A stretch of DNA of 64,000 nucleotides, from assembly GCF_005491705.1 (NCBI RefSeq), contig NZ_CP028092.1, forward strand, positions 1,364,001 to 1,428,000, read 5' to 3'. The notes under the pieces were generated by a model. That model made no database searches and had not been told where the DNA came from. It worked only from the letters and a program-made list of their open reading frames with translations. Below, in pieces: positions 53,017-63,059 of the stretch. Each line of letters starts with the position of its first letter. Position 1 is the first letter of the stretch. Both the position numbers and the translations under genes were made by a program. Origin of the DNA: Pontibacter sp. SGAir0037. Its GTDB lineage: Bacteria; Bacteroidota; Bacteroidia; Cytophagales; Hymenobacteraceae.

Positions 53017-54507
53017 TTATAATGAAAGTTCTTTGCCTTGATAAAAGTCTAGTACTTTAAGTTTGAAGGTATACTCGTATTTAGCCTGAAGTAAGCTCGA
53101 CTGAGCAGAGCGGTATGTGTTAGCGATAACATTAAAATCAACAGCATTGATTACGCCACTGTTGAGACGCAATTCAGCGTTTCTGAAGTTCTTCTCAGAA
53201 GCATTTACCTGCTCCTTCGCAGCTACATAACGGCGTTGAGCCGCAACAGCATCTACATACGCCTGCTCAATGGTTTGTCTTAAGTTATTGCGTGCAATAT
53301 CCGCATTTACACGTGCGTTTTCTCTTGCTATTTGAGCTCTGGCAACGCCAGTTCTAACCTGAAGTCCGTTAAAGATCGGAATTTGAAGTGACACACCAAC
53401 TTGTTGGTTGATGTTATCTTTTAATTGATCTATGAAAGGGTAATCACCATAGACAGGGGTTACCTGTAGACTAGGTACGTATACTGTAGTACCTGTGCCG
53501 GTTCCATCGGCATTAGGAAAGAACTCCTGCCGTAAATATCCGAAATTTGTTGTCTCTCTACCTGTTAAGAATTGACTAGCGCTGGAATACCTGCTTCCCA
53601 AGCCTGCAAAGATACTTAATCTAGGATAATAAGCCCCTCTTGCCACGTCTACTCCAATTTCTGAGCTTCTTGATCTGAGATCTACTGCTTTTATAGCTGG
53701 CAATGTTTGTTCAGCAATTTCGAAAACTTGATTTCCGTCTACTAATACCGGAGCCTGATCAGGATCAGGAATAGCCGGAATCTCAATCTCAAAATTTTCA
53801 GTAGTCGGGATATTTAACAACTGCATCAGGGACAGGCGAGCTACATCACGTTGATTCTGCGCAGTGATGAGATTCAGTTCATCAGTAGCAAATTGCGATT
53901 CAAGATCAAGCACTGCATTCTCTGCAACACTGCCCGCTCTGAATAAGGTTCTTGTTCGTTCTAGTTGCTGCTGTGTCAGAGAGCGTTGAAGTTCAGATGT
54001 TTTCATCAACTCATTTGCGAAAAGAATATTCAAATAAGCTGTTACCACTTGAATAGTCACATCATTCTGTGCTGATAAATATTCTTGTTCGCTTGCCTGA
54101 AGAAGCAGCCTGTTTTGTTTTATAGCATTCGTTTGCTGAAATCCGGCGAAAAGGGGTAAGTTCGCGCTTAAAGAAAAATTACCTGTTTGAGCGCTTTGTG
54201 TAAGAAGGCTAAATGTTACCGGATCTTGAAATGAACCTGAATTTGATCCAAAGCTTCCACTGGCACTTATGTTTGGTAAGCGCCCGAATAGAGATTGGGT
54301 TAACTCCGCTTGATTTAAATTTCGGTTTAATCCGTTTTGTTTTACCTGCAGGTTATTTGCTTTTGCATAATTAACAGCTTCTAATAATGACCAGGCGCCG
54401 TCATTACCATTTGTTGCTTGTGTTTGTTGTTGAGCCGAAACCCCCGAAGAGGCTGCAAGAGAAAGTCCAAGAGCGAGCAGCAGTATTTTGTTAGGCACTT
54501 TTTTCAT
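53017..54507 (-). CDS. TolC family outer-membrane efflux protein
   Basis: A signal peptide (1-25, ending VSAQ) precedes two OEP repeats (about 40-240 and 270-490) that form the beta-barrel and the long periplasmic alpha-tunnel. Typical pieces are LLEAVNYAKANNLQVKQ at the start and RTGVARAQIARENARVN in the second repeat. At 496 aa it is within family size. It lies 14 bases after sdaAB and 6 before the adaptor gene, so it works with that adaptor in export. Confidence 0.93.
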   Translation of the reverse strand: MKKVPNKILLLALGLSLAASSGVSAQQQTQATNGNDGAWSLLEAVNYAKANNLQVKQNGLNRNLNQAELTQSLFGRLPNISASGSFGSNSGSFQDPVTFSLLTQSAQTGNFSLSANLPLFAGFQQTNAIKQNRLLLQASEQEYLSAQNDVTIQVVTAYLNILFANELMKTSELQRSLTQQQLERTRTLFRAGSVAENAVLDLESQFATDELNLITAQNQRDVARLSLMQLLNIPTTENFEIEIPAIPDPDQAPVLVDGNQVFEIAEQTLPAIKAVDLRSRSSEIGVDVARGAYYPRLSIFAGLGSRYSSASQFLTGRETTNFGYLRQEFFPNADGTGTGTTVYVPSLQVTPVYGDYPFIDQLKDNINQQVGVSLQIPIFNGLQVRTGVARAQIARENARVNADIARNNLRQTIEQAYVDAVAAQRRYVAAKEQVNASEKNFRNAELRLNSGVINAVDFNVIANTYRSAQSSLLQAKYEYTFKLKVLDFYQGKELSL

Positions 54508-54521
54508 AGTGTTATTTAATA

Positions 54522-55199
54522 TTATAGGTCGATATTTGGGATGTAGATGATGTTTTTTATCCAGCTCAACTGCCTGAGATACTCCAGCGTAATAGGTTTT
54601 ATTCCTGAATCCATTTCTAAAAATTGTCTTGCAAGTTCATTTTTACCTTTCCTCGACACACTCATGGTAGCAATGTTGCAGTCGTCGTGCGCTACAACAG
54701 AAGCTATAAAGGCAATGCTTCCTTTTACATCGTCTGCGTCTATAATGAGTGTGTGCTGGTTCGCAGAAAAGTTGGCAGTAAATCCATCTACTTCCACAAT
54801 CTTGATAACACCGCCGCCCCTGCTTTGCCCTACAACTTCTACAGACCGGTCTCCCGCCTGAAGATTTAGTTTGATTGTATTCGGGTGCATGGTGGAGGCA
54901 TTGCCAACAGATTTGAAGGTATATTGCAGCCCTCGCTCCTTTGCGTGAACAAAAGCATCTTTTATGCGCTTGTCATCTGTTTTAAAATCAAGTAAACCTG
55001 CTACTATAGCCCTGTCGCTGCCATGACCTTCATAGGTTCGGGCAAAAGAGTTATAAAATGTTATAGTTGCCTTCTCTGGTGCTGCCCCCAGCACCCGGAT
55101 AGCAGCTCTCGCTATCCTCACCACGCCAGCCGTATGCGAACTGGATGGTCCGATCATCACGGGTCCGATCATATCAAATACACTACTTTTTTCAGCCAT
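54522..55199 (-). CDS. sdaAB: L-serine ammonia-lyase, iron-sulfur-dependent, beta subunit
   Basis: The 225-aa protein has the family start DMIGPVMIGPSSSHTAG, a substrate-anion site, and FNSFARTYEGHGSDRA. A C-terminal ACT-like domain (about 150-220) ends it. It forms an enzyme with the alpha subunit (Fe-S, SdaAA) that turns L-serine into pyruvate and ammonia; that subunit is not in this window. It is the first gene of the operon sdaAB-tolC-adaptor-gpsA, a mix of unrelated jobs that probably reflects shared transcription only. Confidence 0.92.
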   Translation of the reverse strand: MAEKSSVFDMIGPVMIGPSSSHTAGVVRIARAAIRVLGAAPEKATITFYNSFARTYEGHGSDRAIVAGLLDFKTDDKRIKDAFVHAKERGLQYTFKSVGNASTMHPNTIKLNLQAGDRSVEVVGQSRGGGVIKIVEVDGFTANFSANQHTLIIDADDVKGSIAFIASVVAHDDCNIATMSVSRKGKNELARQFLEMDSGIKPITLEYLRQLSWIKNIIYIPNIDL

Positions 55200-55506
55200 G
55201 TATGCAAGTTGCAGTGTAATATCGTAAAACCCAAATTTAACAATTCTGCGTCAGTATCGCATGTTATCCAGCCTAAATATGGTTTATTTAGACTAACTGC
55301 CCTTTTTGATCTACGAAACTGATTTTAAGCCGCACCAAGCTGCCTGTATCTTCTCTTTCGCTATGATGCAGATTTGCTCCATGCGGTTGCCTGTGCCACA
55401 GCTTAGGTAAATAATAAAGCAATTGTGGCGGCTAAAGAGGCTTAAAGTCTTATTCTTTTGCTTTATTTGCACTGTTTTTAAGGATTCTCACCTATAACAC
55501 TTGAAA
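55200..55506. other. Divergent intergenic region, no gene seen
   Basis: These 307 bases lie between the divergent sdaAB operon and the TDO gene. TAAATTTG on the minus strand near 55237 fits the -7 box, but I saw no TTG at the right distance. No other feature is visible. Confidence 0.4.
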
Positions 55507-56472
55507 ATGAGCCAAGATTTTAAACCAGAAGTACTGGAACAATTAAGGAGGCTGGAACAAAAGTATGTCCCGCTCGGGCAGGATTTGGCAGCTTATCTGG
55601 AAGGCTTATACCATACCGACTTTCTAAACTACTGGGATTATATTCATCTCGATACGCTGCTGAGTCTGCAGAACCCAAGAACAACGATACCTGATGAGAA
55701 CATCTTTATCATGTATCATCAGATAACGGAACTATACTTTAAGCTTTGCCTCGAAGAATTCAGGCAGATAGGTGAAGATAAGGCTATTACGGTAGAGATG
55801 TTGCTCAAACGCTTGAAGCGTATAAACCGCTACTTCGAAAACCTGATAGATTCTTTTGATGTGATGGTGGATGGCATGGATGCAAAGCAGTTTCTGCAGT
55901 TCAGGATGGCTTTAATGCCCGCCAGCGGCTTTCAATCGGTGCAGTACCGCATGATCGAGATTGCATCTACAGACCTGCGAAACCTGATGGCGAAAGACAA
56001 ACGCGCTGCCTTAGGTTTACAAAGTACCCATGAGGAAATGATAGGCTGTATTTATTGGAAGGAAGGAGCGACAGAAATGGCCTCCGGTTCCAAAACATTA
56101 ACGCTGCTCCGCTTCGAAGAGAAGTATACGGATCAGTTGATCCTGTTTGCCAAAAAGTATGAGCAGATGAATGTATGGTCTGTTTACAAACGATTGCCTC
56201 AGGAAGATCAGCAGAACCCCCGCCTGATCAGGATGCTGCGTGAACTGGATAGCAATGTGAACGTAAACTGGCCGCTTATGCACTATAAGTCTGCAGTTCG
56301 CTACCTGCAGCGCGATCCGGATGTGATTGCCGCAACCGGTGGCACTAACTGGCAAAAGTACCTGCCTCCCCGCTTCCAGAAGCGCGTATTTTACCCGGAG
56401 CTTTGGTCGCAGGAAGAACACGATAACTGGGGAAAAGGTTGGGTAGAAAAAATCCTGAACGGTGATTTTTAA
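55507..56472 (+). CDS. Tryptophan 2,3-dioxygenase family protein
   Basis: This all-helical heme-dioxygenase-type protein (321 aa from the ATG at 55507) has FIMYHQITELYFKL, the RRMNRYFENLIDSFDVM-like segment (here LKRINRYFENLIDSF), GFQSVQYRMIEI, and near the end ATGGTNWQKYLPP. The family opens the indole ring of tryptophan to N-formylkynurenine. His in LMHYKSA is the probable heme ligand (inference). Sequence departs from classical KynA near the heme, so the substrate may differ. No other kynurenine gene is in the window. Confidence 0.85.
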   Translation: MSQDFKPEVLEQLRRLEQKYVPLGQDLAAYLEGLYHTDFLNYWDYIHLDTLLSLQNPRTTIPDENIFIMYHQITELYFKLCLEEFRQIGEDKAITVEMLLKRLKRINRYFENLIDSFDVMVDGMDAKQFLQFRMALMPASGFQSVQYRMIEIASTDLRNLMAKDKRAALGLQSTHEEMIGCIYWKEGATEMASGSKTLTLLRFEEKYTDQLILFAKKYEQMNVWSVYKRLPQEDQQNPRLIRMLRELDSNVNVNWPLMHYKSAVRYLQRDPDVIAATGGTNWQKYLPPRFQKRVFYPELWSQEEHDNWGKGWVEKILNGDF

Positions 56473-56563
56473 ACGTGAAAAATTAATAAGTAGAAAATTC
56501 TTCCATGTGCTGATGTGCGAATGAATTTGTCTGCTGAATAAAGTGTTATGAAGCTTTAAAAAT

Positions 56564-56600
56564 CTTCCCAGTAAACTGGGGTTCTCAGTTTACTGGGAAG
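56564..56600. terminator. 15-bp hairpin after the TDO gene
   Basis: CTTCCCAGTAAACTG (56564-56578) pairs perfectly with 56586-56600, loop 7 nt. T-rich on the minus-strand side. Likely a terminator for the TDO gene. Confidence 0.5.
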
Positions 56601-56701
56601 AGTGAATAGATGATTACTTGTTTTTAAATATCAGAGGTCTGAAATCCAGCTTCTGAAGAATAGTATCTTAAGTTTAAGGTTAACTACCTTACCTGCAGTA
56701 A

Positions 56702-58282
56702 ATGAGAAAGAAAGAAATTGAACTGGTGGTTTCGCCAGAAGTGGGCTACGATGCCCTGTTGCTTGAAAATGAGATCTTAAAGAGCGCTAGTGTAAAACCT
56801 GAAGATGTTAAATTCATTCACCGGGTAAAGCGCTCTATTGATGCCCGTGGCCGCCAGGTCCAGCTGCGTGTTCGGGCCGATGTTTATCTGGATAGTCCTC
56901 CTGCCGATATTCTTGGTCCTGCTTATACGTATCCTGATGTTACCGGAAAGAAACAGGTAATTATTGTGGGAGCCGGGCCAGCCGGGTTGTTTGCTGCCCT
57001 GCGATGTATTGAACTGGGCTTAAAGCCTGTTGTGCTGGAACGTGGCAAAGATGTTCGTAGCCGCCGCCGCGATCTGGCGGCCATCAACAAAGAACATACT
57101 GTTAACCCTGACTCTAACTATTGTTTCGGTGAAGGTGGTGCCGGTACCTATTCCGATGGAAAGCTATATACCCGTTCCAAGAAACGCGGTGACGTGCAGC
57201 GTGTGCTCCAGATCCTGGTGCAACATGGTGCCACTCCCGATATTCTTTTTGATGCGCATCCGCATATAGGTACAAACAAGCTGCCTAAAATTATTGAGAA
57301 CATACGGGAAACAGTACGCTCAGCCGGTGGTGAGGTGCTTTTCGACAAAAGAGTCTCTGATTTTATAGTTGAAAACGGTGAAATGCGCGGGGTCGTAACG
57401 CAGGATGGACAGGAATACTCCGGAGAGGCTGTAATTTTGGCAACCGGCCACAGCGCCCGCGATATTTTTGAGCTGCTGCATGCCAGCAACATTACCGTTG
57501 AAGCTAAGCCTTTTGCCATGGGGGTCCGCGTAGAGCATCAGCAAAGTTTGATTGATCGTATTCAATATCACTGTGACGATCGCGGACCTTATTTACCTGC
57601 CTCTTCTTATGCACTGGTACAGCAAACTGTTTATAACAACAGGCAACGTGGTATTTTCTCTTTCTGTATGTGCCCTGGCGGCTTTATTGTGCCTTCAGCA
57701 ACGGCACCCGGCGAAGTGGTGGTAAATGGCATGTCGCCTAGCCGCCGCGATTCACGATTTGCCAATTCCGGTATAGTGGTGGCAATAGAGCTGGAAGACA
57801 TGGAACTGCAGAAGTACGGTGCTTTAGCCGGATTGCGAATGCAGCAGGCGCTCGAACAAAAAGCATGCGCTATGGCTGGTGGCACCCAGGTGGCTCCTGC
57901 CCAGTTGCTACAGGATTTTACCCGTAAAAAGGCCAGTGGGGCACTCTTGGAAACGTCTTACCAGCCAGGTCTGGCCTCTGTAGATATGAATGAGCTGTTC
58001 TCAGCAGATATGTCCTATCGTTTACGTGAAGGTTTTAAAGGCTTTGGCAATAAAATGAGGGGCTATCTTTCAAACGAAGCGCAGATTATTGGTGTAGAAA
58101 GCAGAACTTCTTCACCTGTTCGTATTCCACGCGATAAAGAAACCCTGGAGCATGTTCAGGTAAAGAGACTTTTCCCTTGTGGCGAAGGAGCAGGCTATGC
58201 CGGTGGTATCGTTTCTGCCGCCATGGATGGCGAAAGATGCGCTGAAAAAGCAGCAGTAAAAGCTGGCTTGATGTTCAGGTAA
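56702..58282 (+). CDS. FAD-dependent oxidoreductase (YtfP/HI0933-like group)
   Basis: The protein (526 aa) has an N-terminal extension (about 1-80), then the dinucleotide-binding motif VIIVGAGPAGLFAALRC with the acidic end of the second strand (LERG). GEGGAGTYSDGKLYTR and CMCPGGFIVPSAT are typical of the group, and PCGEGAGYAGGIVSAAMDG near the end closes the FAD site. It is a soluble flavoprotein of the NAD(FAD)-utilising dehydrogenase type; its reaction is unknown. It is monocistronic. Confidence 0.88.
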   Translation: MRKKEIELVVSPEVGYDALLLENEILKSASVKPEDVKFIHRVKRSIDARGRQVQLRVRADVYLDSPPADILGPAYTYPDVTGKKQVIIVGAGPAGLFAALRCIELGLKPVVLERGKDVRSRRRDLAAINKEHTVNPDSNYCFGEGGAGTYSDGKLYTRSKKRGDVQRVLQILVQHGATPDILFDAHPHIGTNKLPKIIENIRETVRSAGGEVLFDKRVSDFIVENGEMRGVVTQDGQEYSGEAVILATGHSARDIFELLHASNITVEAKPFAMGVRVEHQQSLIDRIQYHCDDRGPYLPASSYALVQQTVYNNRQRGIFSFCMCPGGFIVPSATAPGEVVVNGMSPSRRDSRFANSGIVVAIELEDMELQKYGALAGLRMQQALEQKACAMAGGTQVAPAQLLQDFTRKKASGALLETSYQPGLASVDMNELFSADMSYRLREGFKGFGNKMRGYLSNEAQIIGVESRTSSPVRIPRDKETLEHVQVKRLFPCGEGAGYAGGIVSAAMDGERCAEKAAVKAGLMFR

Positions 58283-58415
58283 GGCTATTATTAAGTGGTT
58301 ATATCTACTTAAAAGTGAGCCGGATATAGGTTTTGCATTGCCAGTTTTCCCAACTTTTTAGATGAACCGGCTGTACAATAGGTATATACTTGTTTGATCT
58401 GAAATAAAAAAGGAT

Positions 58416-58778
58416 ATGAAAAAGACAGTTGTTGTTGGTGCCACTGATAATCCAAGCCGTTATGCCTATAGAGCAGTACACAAGCTGAAGCAAAATGGCT
58501 ATGAAGTAGTACCGGTAGGATTGCGGAAAGGAGAAGTGGCAGGTATAGAGATGAAAAATGACTTGTCTGAAACAGAAGAAGATGTTGATACGGTAACGCT
58601 GTATGTAGGACCTAAGAATCAGCCTTACTGGTACGATTATATTCTTGCTCTCAAGCCTAAAAGAATCATCTTTAACCCTGGCACTGAAAACCGTGAGTTA
58701 GAACGGCTCGCTGCTGAAAATAATATAGAGGCCTTGCATCATTGCACACTGGTTATGTTGGCTTCCGGTACTTATTAA
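58416..58778 (+). CDS. CoA-binding protein (YccU-like)
   Basis: The 120-aa protein is a single CoA-binding Rossmann domain. It begins with TVVVGATDNPSRYAYRAVHKL and has VPVGLRKGEVAGIEM and the loop IIFNPGTENRELERLA. YccU-like proteins bind CoA; a wider role is not known. It has a good start (AAAAAAGGATATG). Confidence 0.9.
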   Translation: MKKTVVVGATDNPSRYAYRAVHKLKQNGYEVVPVGLRKGEVAGIEMKNDLSETEEDVDTVTLYVGPKNQPYWYDYILALKPKRIIFNPGTENRELERLAAENNIEALHHCTLVMLASGTY

Positions 58779-59162
58779 AAAAATATTTTTTTTGTGTAAC
58801 CTCTTTGAAAGGGGTTCGTTATAAGAAAATATAACAGGCAGATGGCATTGTTGTCTATGTTTGTTCACTTAACAAAATAGGGACTTCTGTGTAAGAGGTC
58901 CCTATTTTTATGTCTTTTCCTGCTTATACGGCACCTGCCCTCCCGCATCCTTATAAATTTCCTGCCAACCAAAAAGCTTGTGCTGAGTTTCTATAGTTCC
59001 GTAAAGTACATGAATATATAAGTTTAAATGGTAGAGGTTCATGTGTTACTTCAACTTTGAATAAGTATAGTACCTGCCTAGTATTCAGATATATTAAATG
59101 TAGGTACATTTATTTTTAGGTTTTGTTGTAACTTGCCTTCTTGTTTCATAGCCGCGATTATT
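58779..59162. other. Intergenic region with terminator, no gene seen
   Basis: These 384 bases hold the terminator at 58874-58908 and a 16-base palindrome at 59096-59111 (AAATGTA-GG-TACATTT), which could be an operator for the MFS gene. The stretch between 58790 and 58870 has a small CCTCTTTGAAAGGGG hairpin. No RNA gene is recognised. Confidence 0.4.
58874..58908 (+). terminator. Intrinsic terminator downstream of the CoA-binding gene
   Basis: AAAATAGGGAC (58874-58884) pairs with GTCCCTATTTT (58898-58908) and the pairing continues inward over four more bases to a 5-nt loop. It is followed by a T-rich run, 96 bases after the stop. Confidence 0.75.
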
Positions 59163-60320
59163 ATGATGAACACTACCCTGGCCAACAGGTATTCTAAAAC
59201 GACTTATCGAGTAGCAGTAGGAAGTATGTTTTTCCTGCAGGGACTTTGCTTTGCCAGTTGGGGTTCGCGCATACCAAGTATACAGGAGAAGCTGCAGTTA
59301 TCTGAAACAGCATTGGGCATGGTCCTTTTTTCGTTGCCAATTGGATTAATGTTGTCCTTACCATTCTCCGGCTGGTTAATTGCGAAAGTCGGCAGCCGGA
59401 TTGTTGTCATTACTTCTCTCCTGCTTTATAGTATTTTTCTTTTCTCTATTGGTCTTGCCAACCATGTAGCTGTTCTATGTGCAATTCTGTTTGTGTTTGG
59501 CTTTGCTGCCAATGCCGTAAATATTGCCGTTAATACACAGGCTGTTGGTGTGGAGGCGATCTATAACAAACCTATCATGGCTACTTTCCATGGTTTCTGG
59601 AGCCTCGCTGGTTTTTTTGGTGCTGCCATTGGCACCCTGATGATTGGCCTTGAAATGCAGCCTTACCAGCATTTTTTCCTGATTATGTTGTTAACGATAG
59701 CTGGTGTTTTTGTTGCTTCTCGCTTTATCCTGACAGAAGATGTGAAAACAGGCGAAGATCAGCCTGTTTTTGCCATGCCCGATAAATCTTTGCTGAACTT
59801 AGGCCTGATCGCCTTTTGTGCCATGATATGTGAGGGAGCTATGTTTGATTGGAGTGGTGTTTACTTCCGGAAGGTAATATTAGCTGAAAAAGCCATGATA
59901 GGCGCAGGTTATACCGCATTTATGAGCACCATGGCATCCGGTAGATTTGTAGCGGACAGCCTTACGGCCAGGTTTGGCTTAAAAAGAATTCTGCAAGGTA
60001 GTGGTGTTTTAATAGCTCTGGGATTAATGATTGCCGTTGTTTTCCCTTATTTTATTTCGTCCATTATTGGTTTCTTTTTTGTTGGTGCCGGTGTTTCTTC
60101 TGTCGTACCCCTCGTGTACAGTGCCGCCGGCAAATCAAAAGCAATGTCACCCGGTGTAGCTTTAGCGGCTGTGTCATCTATTAGTTTCCTGGGTTTTCTT
60201 TTAGGACCTCCTCTGATTGGTTTGGTAGCTGGTGCCACAAGCCTTCGTATTTCCTTCACCATCATCGCAATAATGGGATTCTTTGTCACCATCATCGCTT
60301 CACGCACGAAAGCTTTGTAA
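59163..60320 (+). CDS. MFS transporter
   Basis: Twelve hydrophobic helices are visible in about 385 aa. The first helix has GLCFASWGSRIPSIQEKLQL and the loop between helices 2 and 3 has GWLIAKVGSRIVV, the MFS motif. The arrangement fits the YbjJ-type MFS group of small-molecule permeases in the inner membrane; substrate unknown. ATG is at 59163 (a second at 59166). It converges with the ABC permease gene. Confidence 0.88.
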   Translation: MMNTTLANRYSKTTYRVAVGSMFFLQGLCFASWGSRIPSIQEKLQLSETALGMVLFSLPIGLMLSLPFSGWLIAKVGSRIVVITSLLLYSIFLFSIGLANHVAVLCAILFVFGFAANAVNIAVNTQAVGVEAIYNKPIMATFHGFWSLAGFFGAAIGTLMIGLEMQPYQHFFLIMLLTIAGVFVASRFILTEDVKTGEDQPVFAMPDKSLLNLGLIAFCAMICEGAMFDWSGVYFRKVILAEKAMIGAGYTAFMSTMASGRFVADSLTARFGLKRILQGSGVLIALGLMIAVVFPYFISSIIGFFFVGAGVSSVVPLVYSAAGKSKAMSPGVALAAVSSISFLGFLLGPPLIGLVAGATSLRISFTIIAIMGFFVTIIASRTKAL

Positions 60321-60323
60321 ATA

Positions 60324-60369
60324 CTTCCTGTGTTTATATTTCATGGTTTAAAAACATAAACACAGGAAG
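60324..60369. terminator. Bidirectional terminator, 14-bp stem
   Basis: CTTCCTGTGTTTAT (60324-60337) pairs perfectly with 60356-60369, loop 18 nt. It lies between the convergent MFS and ABC permease genes. Confidence 0.65.
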
Positions 60370-60420
60370 ATGGTGCAGGTACCAGTAAAGTTTTACATAA
60401 ATCAAAGACTGCGCATGCTT

Positions 60421-62997
60421 CTAAGCTTCTCTTCTCAGCACCTCCAGTGGTGGGCGGTTTAGAATTCCGCGGCTATTGAATAAGCCTACCAACAGTGTTA
60501 AAAGTGTTACCAGTACAAAAATGACGAGAAGTGGCCATAGCACTGGCACAAACTCTACTTCGAAACTGTAGACAGCCAGCGCCCAGGCGGCACCAAAAGC
60601 AATAACACAACCTGTTGCTGCAGCCAGAAAACCCAATAAAGTGTACTCCAATGCTGTAATGGCAAAAATTTGTTTCCGGCTTGCGCCAAGTGTACGCAAC
60701 AGGATGCTTTCCTGTATCCGCTGAAACTTGCTGACATTAACGGAGCCAACCAAAACCAGCAAACCCGTAAAAATGCTGAACAAGGCCATAAACTGAATCA
60801 CAAAAGAAATTTGACTTACCACTTCGTCCAGCGTTTGCAGAATAAGGTCCAGCCCGATAGCTGATACATTCGGATATTGTTCTACGATCTGGCGCTGGAA
60901 CTGGGCGGCCTGCTGCTGGTTATCGCTTCGGGTCATGAGCACATGAAACTGGGGAGCGTTTTCTAGAACACCTTCCGGAAACAATATCTGGAAATTGCTC
61001 ATAACCCTGTTCCACTCCACTTTTCGGATATGGTTTACCTTCGCACTGATCATGGCTCCCTGCACGTTGAAAACCATGGTGTCTCCAAGTTCCGCTTTGA
61101 TGCGCTCTGCATAACGTTCTTCCAGCGAGACGGGTATGAGTTCTCCTGATACATCGTTGTTGCTGTTCCAGGACCCTTGCAGGCTTTTTTCAGCTTCTGT
61201 CAGGTGGTTCCTGTAACTGATGCGATATTCCCGTGTAAACATCCAGGAAGGAATATCAAGCGTAGAATCCTTTCTTACATCAGCACCTGTCAGGTTGTTT
61301 ACCCGCTCAAGCCGCACTGTAACCATTGGATCATAATAGATAATTGGCAGTCCTTTTTCTTTGGTTAAAGCAGCAATAGAATCCCGCTGTGAATTCTGGA
61401 TATCAAACAGCACCAGGTTAGGCTGGCCTGTACTACTCGCAATAGATACTTCGCTGAGCAAAGTGCGTTGCACCATATATAAAGTACCTATGAGCGCTGT
61501 GCCCAAACCGATCGATACCATTAATAACAGTGTCTGGTTGTTTGGCCTGTATAAGTTGGCCAGCCCCTGCCGCCATACATAGCCCCAACCCGTCGGGAAG
61601 AATTTTTTAACGGCAAAAGATAATAGCTTTGCGAGCACAGCCAGCACCAGAAAGGCAGCAATAACACCGCCTGTGAAAGTGCCAGCCTGCCACCAGGTTC
61701 CCATCTGCCACCAGGAGAAGATAAGAATAAACACCAGAATCAGGCCATAAACGCCCCAACGCAAAGGATCTTTCTGGCTTGTAAGATGTTCGGTACTGGC
61801 CTTAAGTGTGATAAGCGGAGAAACCTGCCTGATGGTGAGAAGCGGAAGCAAGGCAAAAAGCACCGAAACAATAACACCCAGCAGTACGCCTTGTAAAGCA
61901 GCTCCGAAAGAAAAGTATGCCTCCACGTCAACAGGTAAAAAAGACTTGAATAGCGCCGGAAGGATAAGCTGCACGATACTGCCCAGCACAGCCCCTGCCA
62001 GTCCACCTACGAGCCCCATGCCCATTACCTGGAACAGGTAGATCAGGAAGGTTTGCTTCCCACTTAAACCAAGGCAGCGCAGTATACCTATCGTAGAAAG
62101 TTTATCACGCATATATACGTGCACGGCACTGGCTACGCCTACGCAGCCTAACAGGAGGGCAACAAAACCAACCAGGGCCAGGAAACGAGCCAGCTCATCA
62201 TACGATTGGCCCATACTTTCTTTCCTGGTTTCCACGGTATCGTAATAAATGCCATACTCTTCAAACCTGTCTTTCATGCTGTTACCCAGCGTATCTGGCT
62301 GCACCGAATCGGGCAGGTCGAGGTAATAGTAGTAAGATACCCGGCTCCCGCGCTGCATCAGCCCTGTTTCAGGCAAAAATTGACGAGGAATATAGACAAC
62401 CGGAGCGACGGCAGCTGTTAGAGCAGTCTGGCCAGGTATACGATGCAGCTCGCCTTCTATCTGAAACGATTGCTGCCCCACCCGGATTATATCACCCGAC
62501 TTTGCGTCGTACTGCAGCATAAGGTTATAGTCTACCAATGCTTTTCGGCCATTACGGAAAGACCTGCTGGCATTTTCCGGCTCTGTTTCAATAGTGCCAA
62601 AATAAGGAAATTCTCCTTCCAGGGCACGTACCTGTACCAGCCTTGTAACGTTGGTACGCTCAAAGTATACCATCGAAAGCAGGCGGTTTTCGTCAGACCG
62701 CTTACCAAGTGCTGCAATGGAGTCTACTAATGCAATCGAAACAGAATCAGGTTCTTTGTTGATGGCTATGACCATGTCTGCACCAATCAGAGAACGGGCT
62801 TTTTCATCGATGGCTACCTGCAGGCTATCCCGGAATGAGTTAATGGCAACCAGGGCAGCTATGCCCAGCACAATGGAGGATAAAAAAAGGACTAGTTTGC
62901 CCCTGTTGCGCCGGGTATCCCGCCAGGCCATCTGAAGGAGCCACGATAACTGCAGCCGTTGTTTCGGCAGGTTATCTTCTTCGAGTTCTTCTTTCAA
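60421..62997 (-). CDS. FtsX-type ABC transporter permease (YbbP-like)
   Basis: The 858-aa inner-membrane protein has a first helix near residue 33, a large periplasmic domain, then two FtsX blocks (each of three helices) with an extra pair of helices between, and another periplasmic domain, the YbbP layout (about ten helices). FtsX permeases do not form a path but move periplasmic or outer-membrane lipids or lipoproteins mechanically. It works with the ATPase gene 62 bases upstream on the same strand. YbbA-YbbP partners often sit beside a TesA-like esterase. Confidence 0.9.
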   Translation of the reverse strand: MKEELEEDNLPKQRLQLSWLLQMAWRDTRRNRGKLVLFLSSIVLGIAALVAINSFRDSLQVAIDEKARSLIGADMVIAINKEPDSVSIALVDSIAALGKRSDENRLLSMVYFERTNVTRLVQVRALEGEFPYFGTIETEPENASRSFRNGRKALVDYNLMLQYDAKSGDIIRVGQQSFQIEGELHRIPGQTALTAAVAPVVYIPRQFLPETGLMQRGSRVSYYYYLDLPDSVQPDTLGNSMKDRFEEYGIYYDTVETRKESMGQSYDELARFLALVGFVALLLGCVGVASAVHVYMRDKLSTIGILRCLGLSGKQTFLIYLFQVMGMGLVGGLAGAVLGSIVQLILPALFKSFLPVDVEAYFSFGAALQGVLLGVIVSVLFALLPLLTIRQVSPLITLKASTEHLTSQKDPLRWGVYGLILVFILIFSWWQMGTWWQAGTFTGGVIAAFLVLAVLAKLLSFAVKKFFPTGWGYVWRQGLANLYRPNNQTLLLMVSIGLGTALIGTLYMVQRTLLSEVSIASSTGQPNLVLFDIQNSQRDSIAALTKEKGLPIIYYDPMVTVRLERVNNLTGADVRKDSTLDIPSWMFTREYRISYRNHLTEAEKSLQGSWNSNNDVSGELIPVSLEERYAERIKAELGDTMVFNVQGAMISAKVNHIRKVEWNRVMSNFQILFPEGVLENAPQFHVLMTRSDNQQQAAQFQRQIVEQYPNVSAIGLDLILQTLDEVVSQISFVIQFMALFSIFTGLLVLVGSVNVSKFQRIQESILLRTLGASRKQIFAITALEYTLLGFLAAATGCVIAFGAAWALAVYSFEVEFVPVLWPLLVIFVLVTLLTLLVGLFNSRGILNRPPLEVLRREA

Positions 62998-63059
62998 AAT
63001 GATCTATAAAGAATTAAAAACCTTATTGATATAGTTTAAGCGAGCAAAGCTTTACCTGC

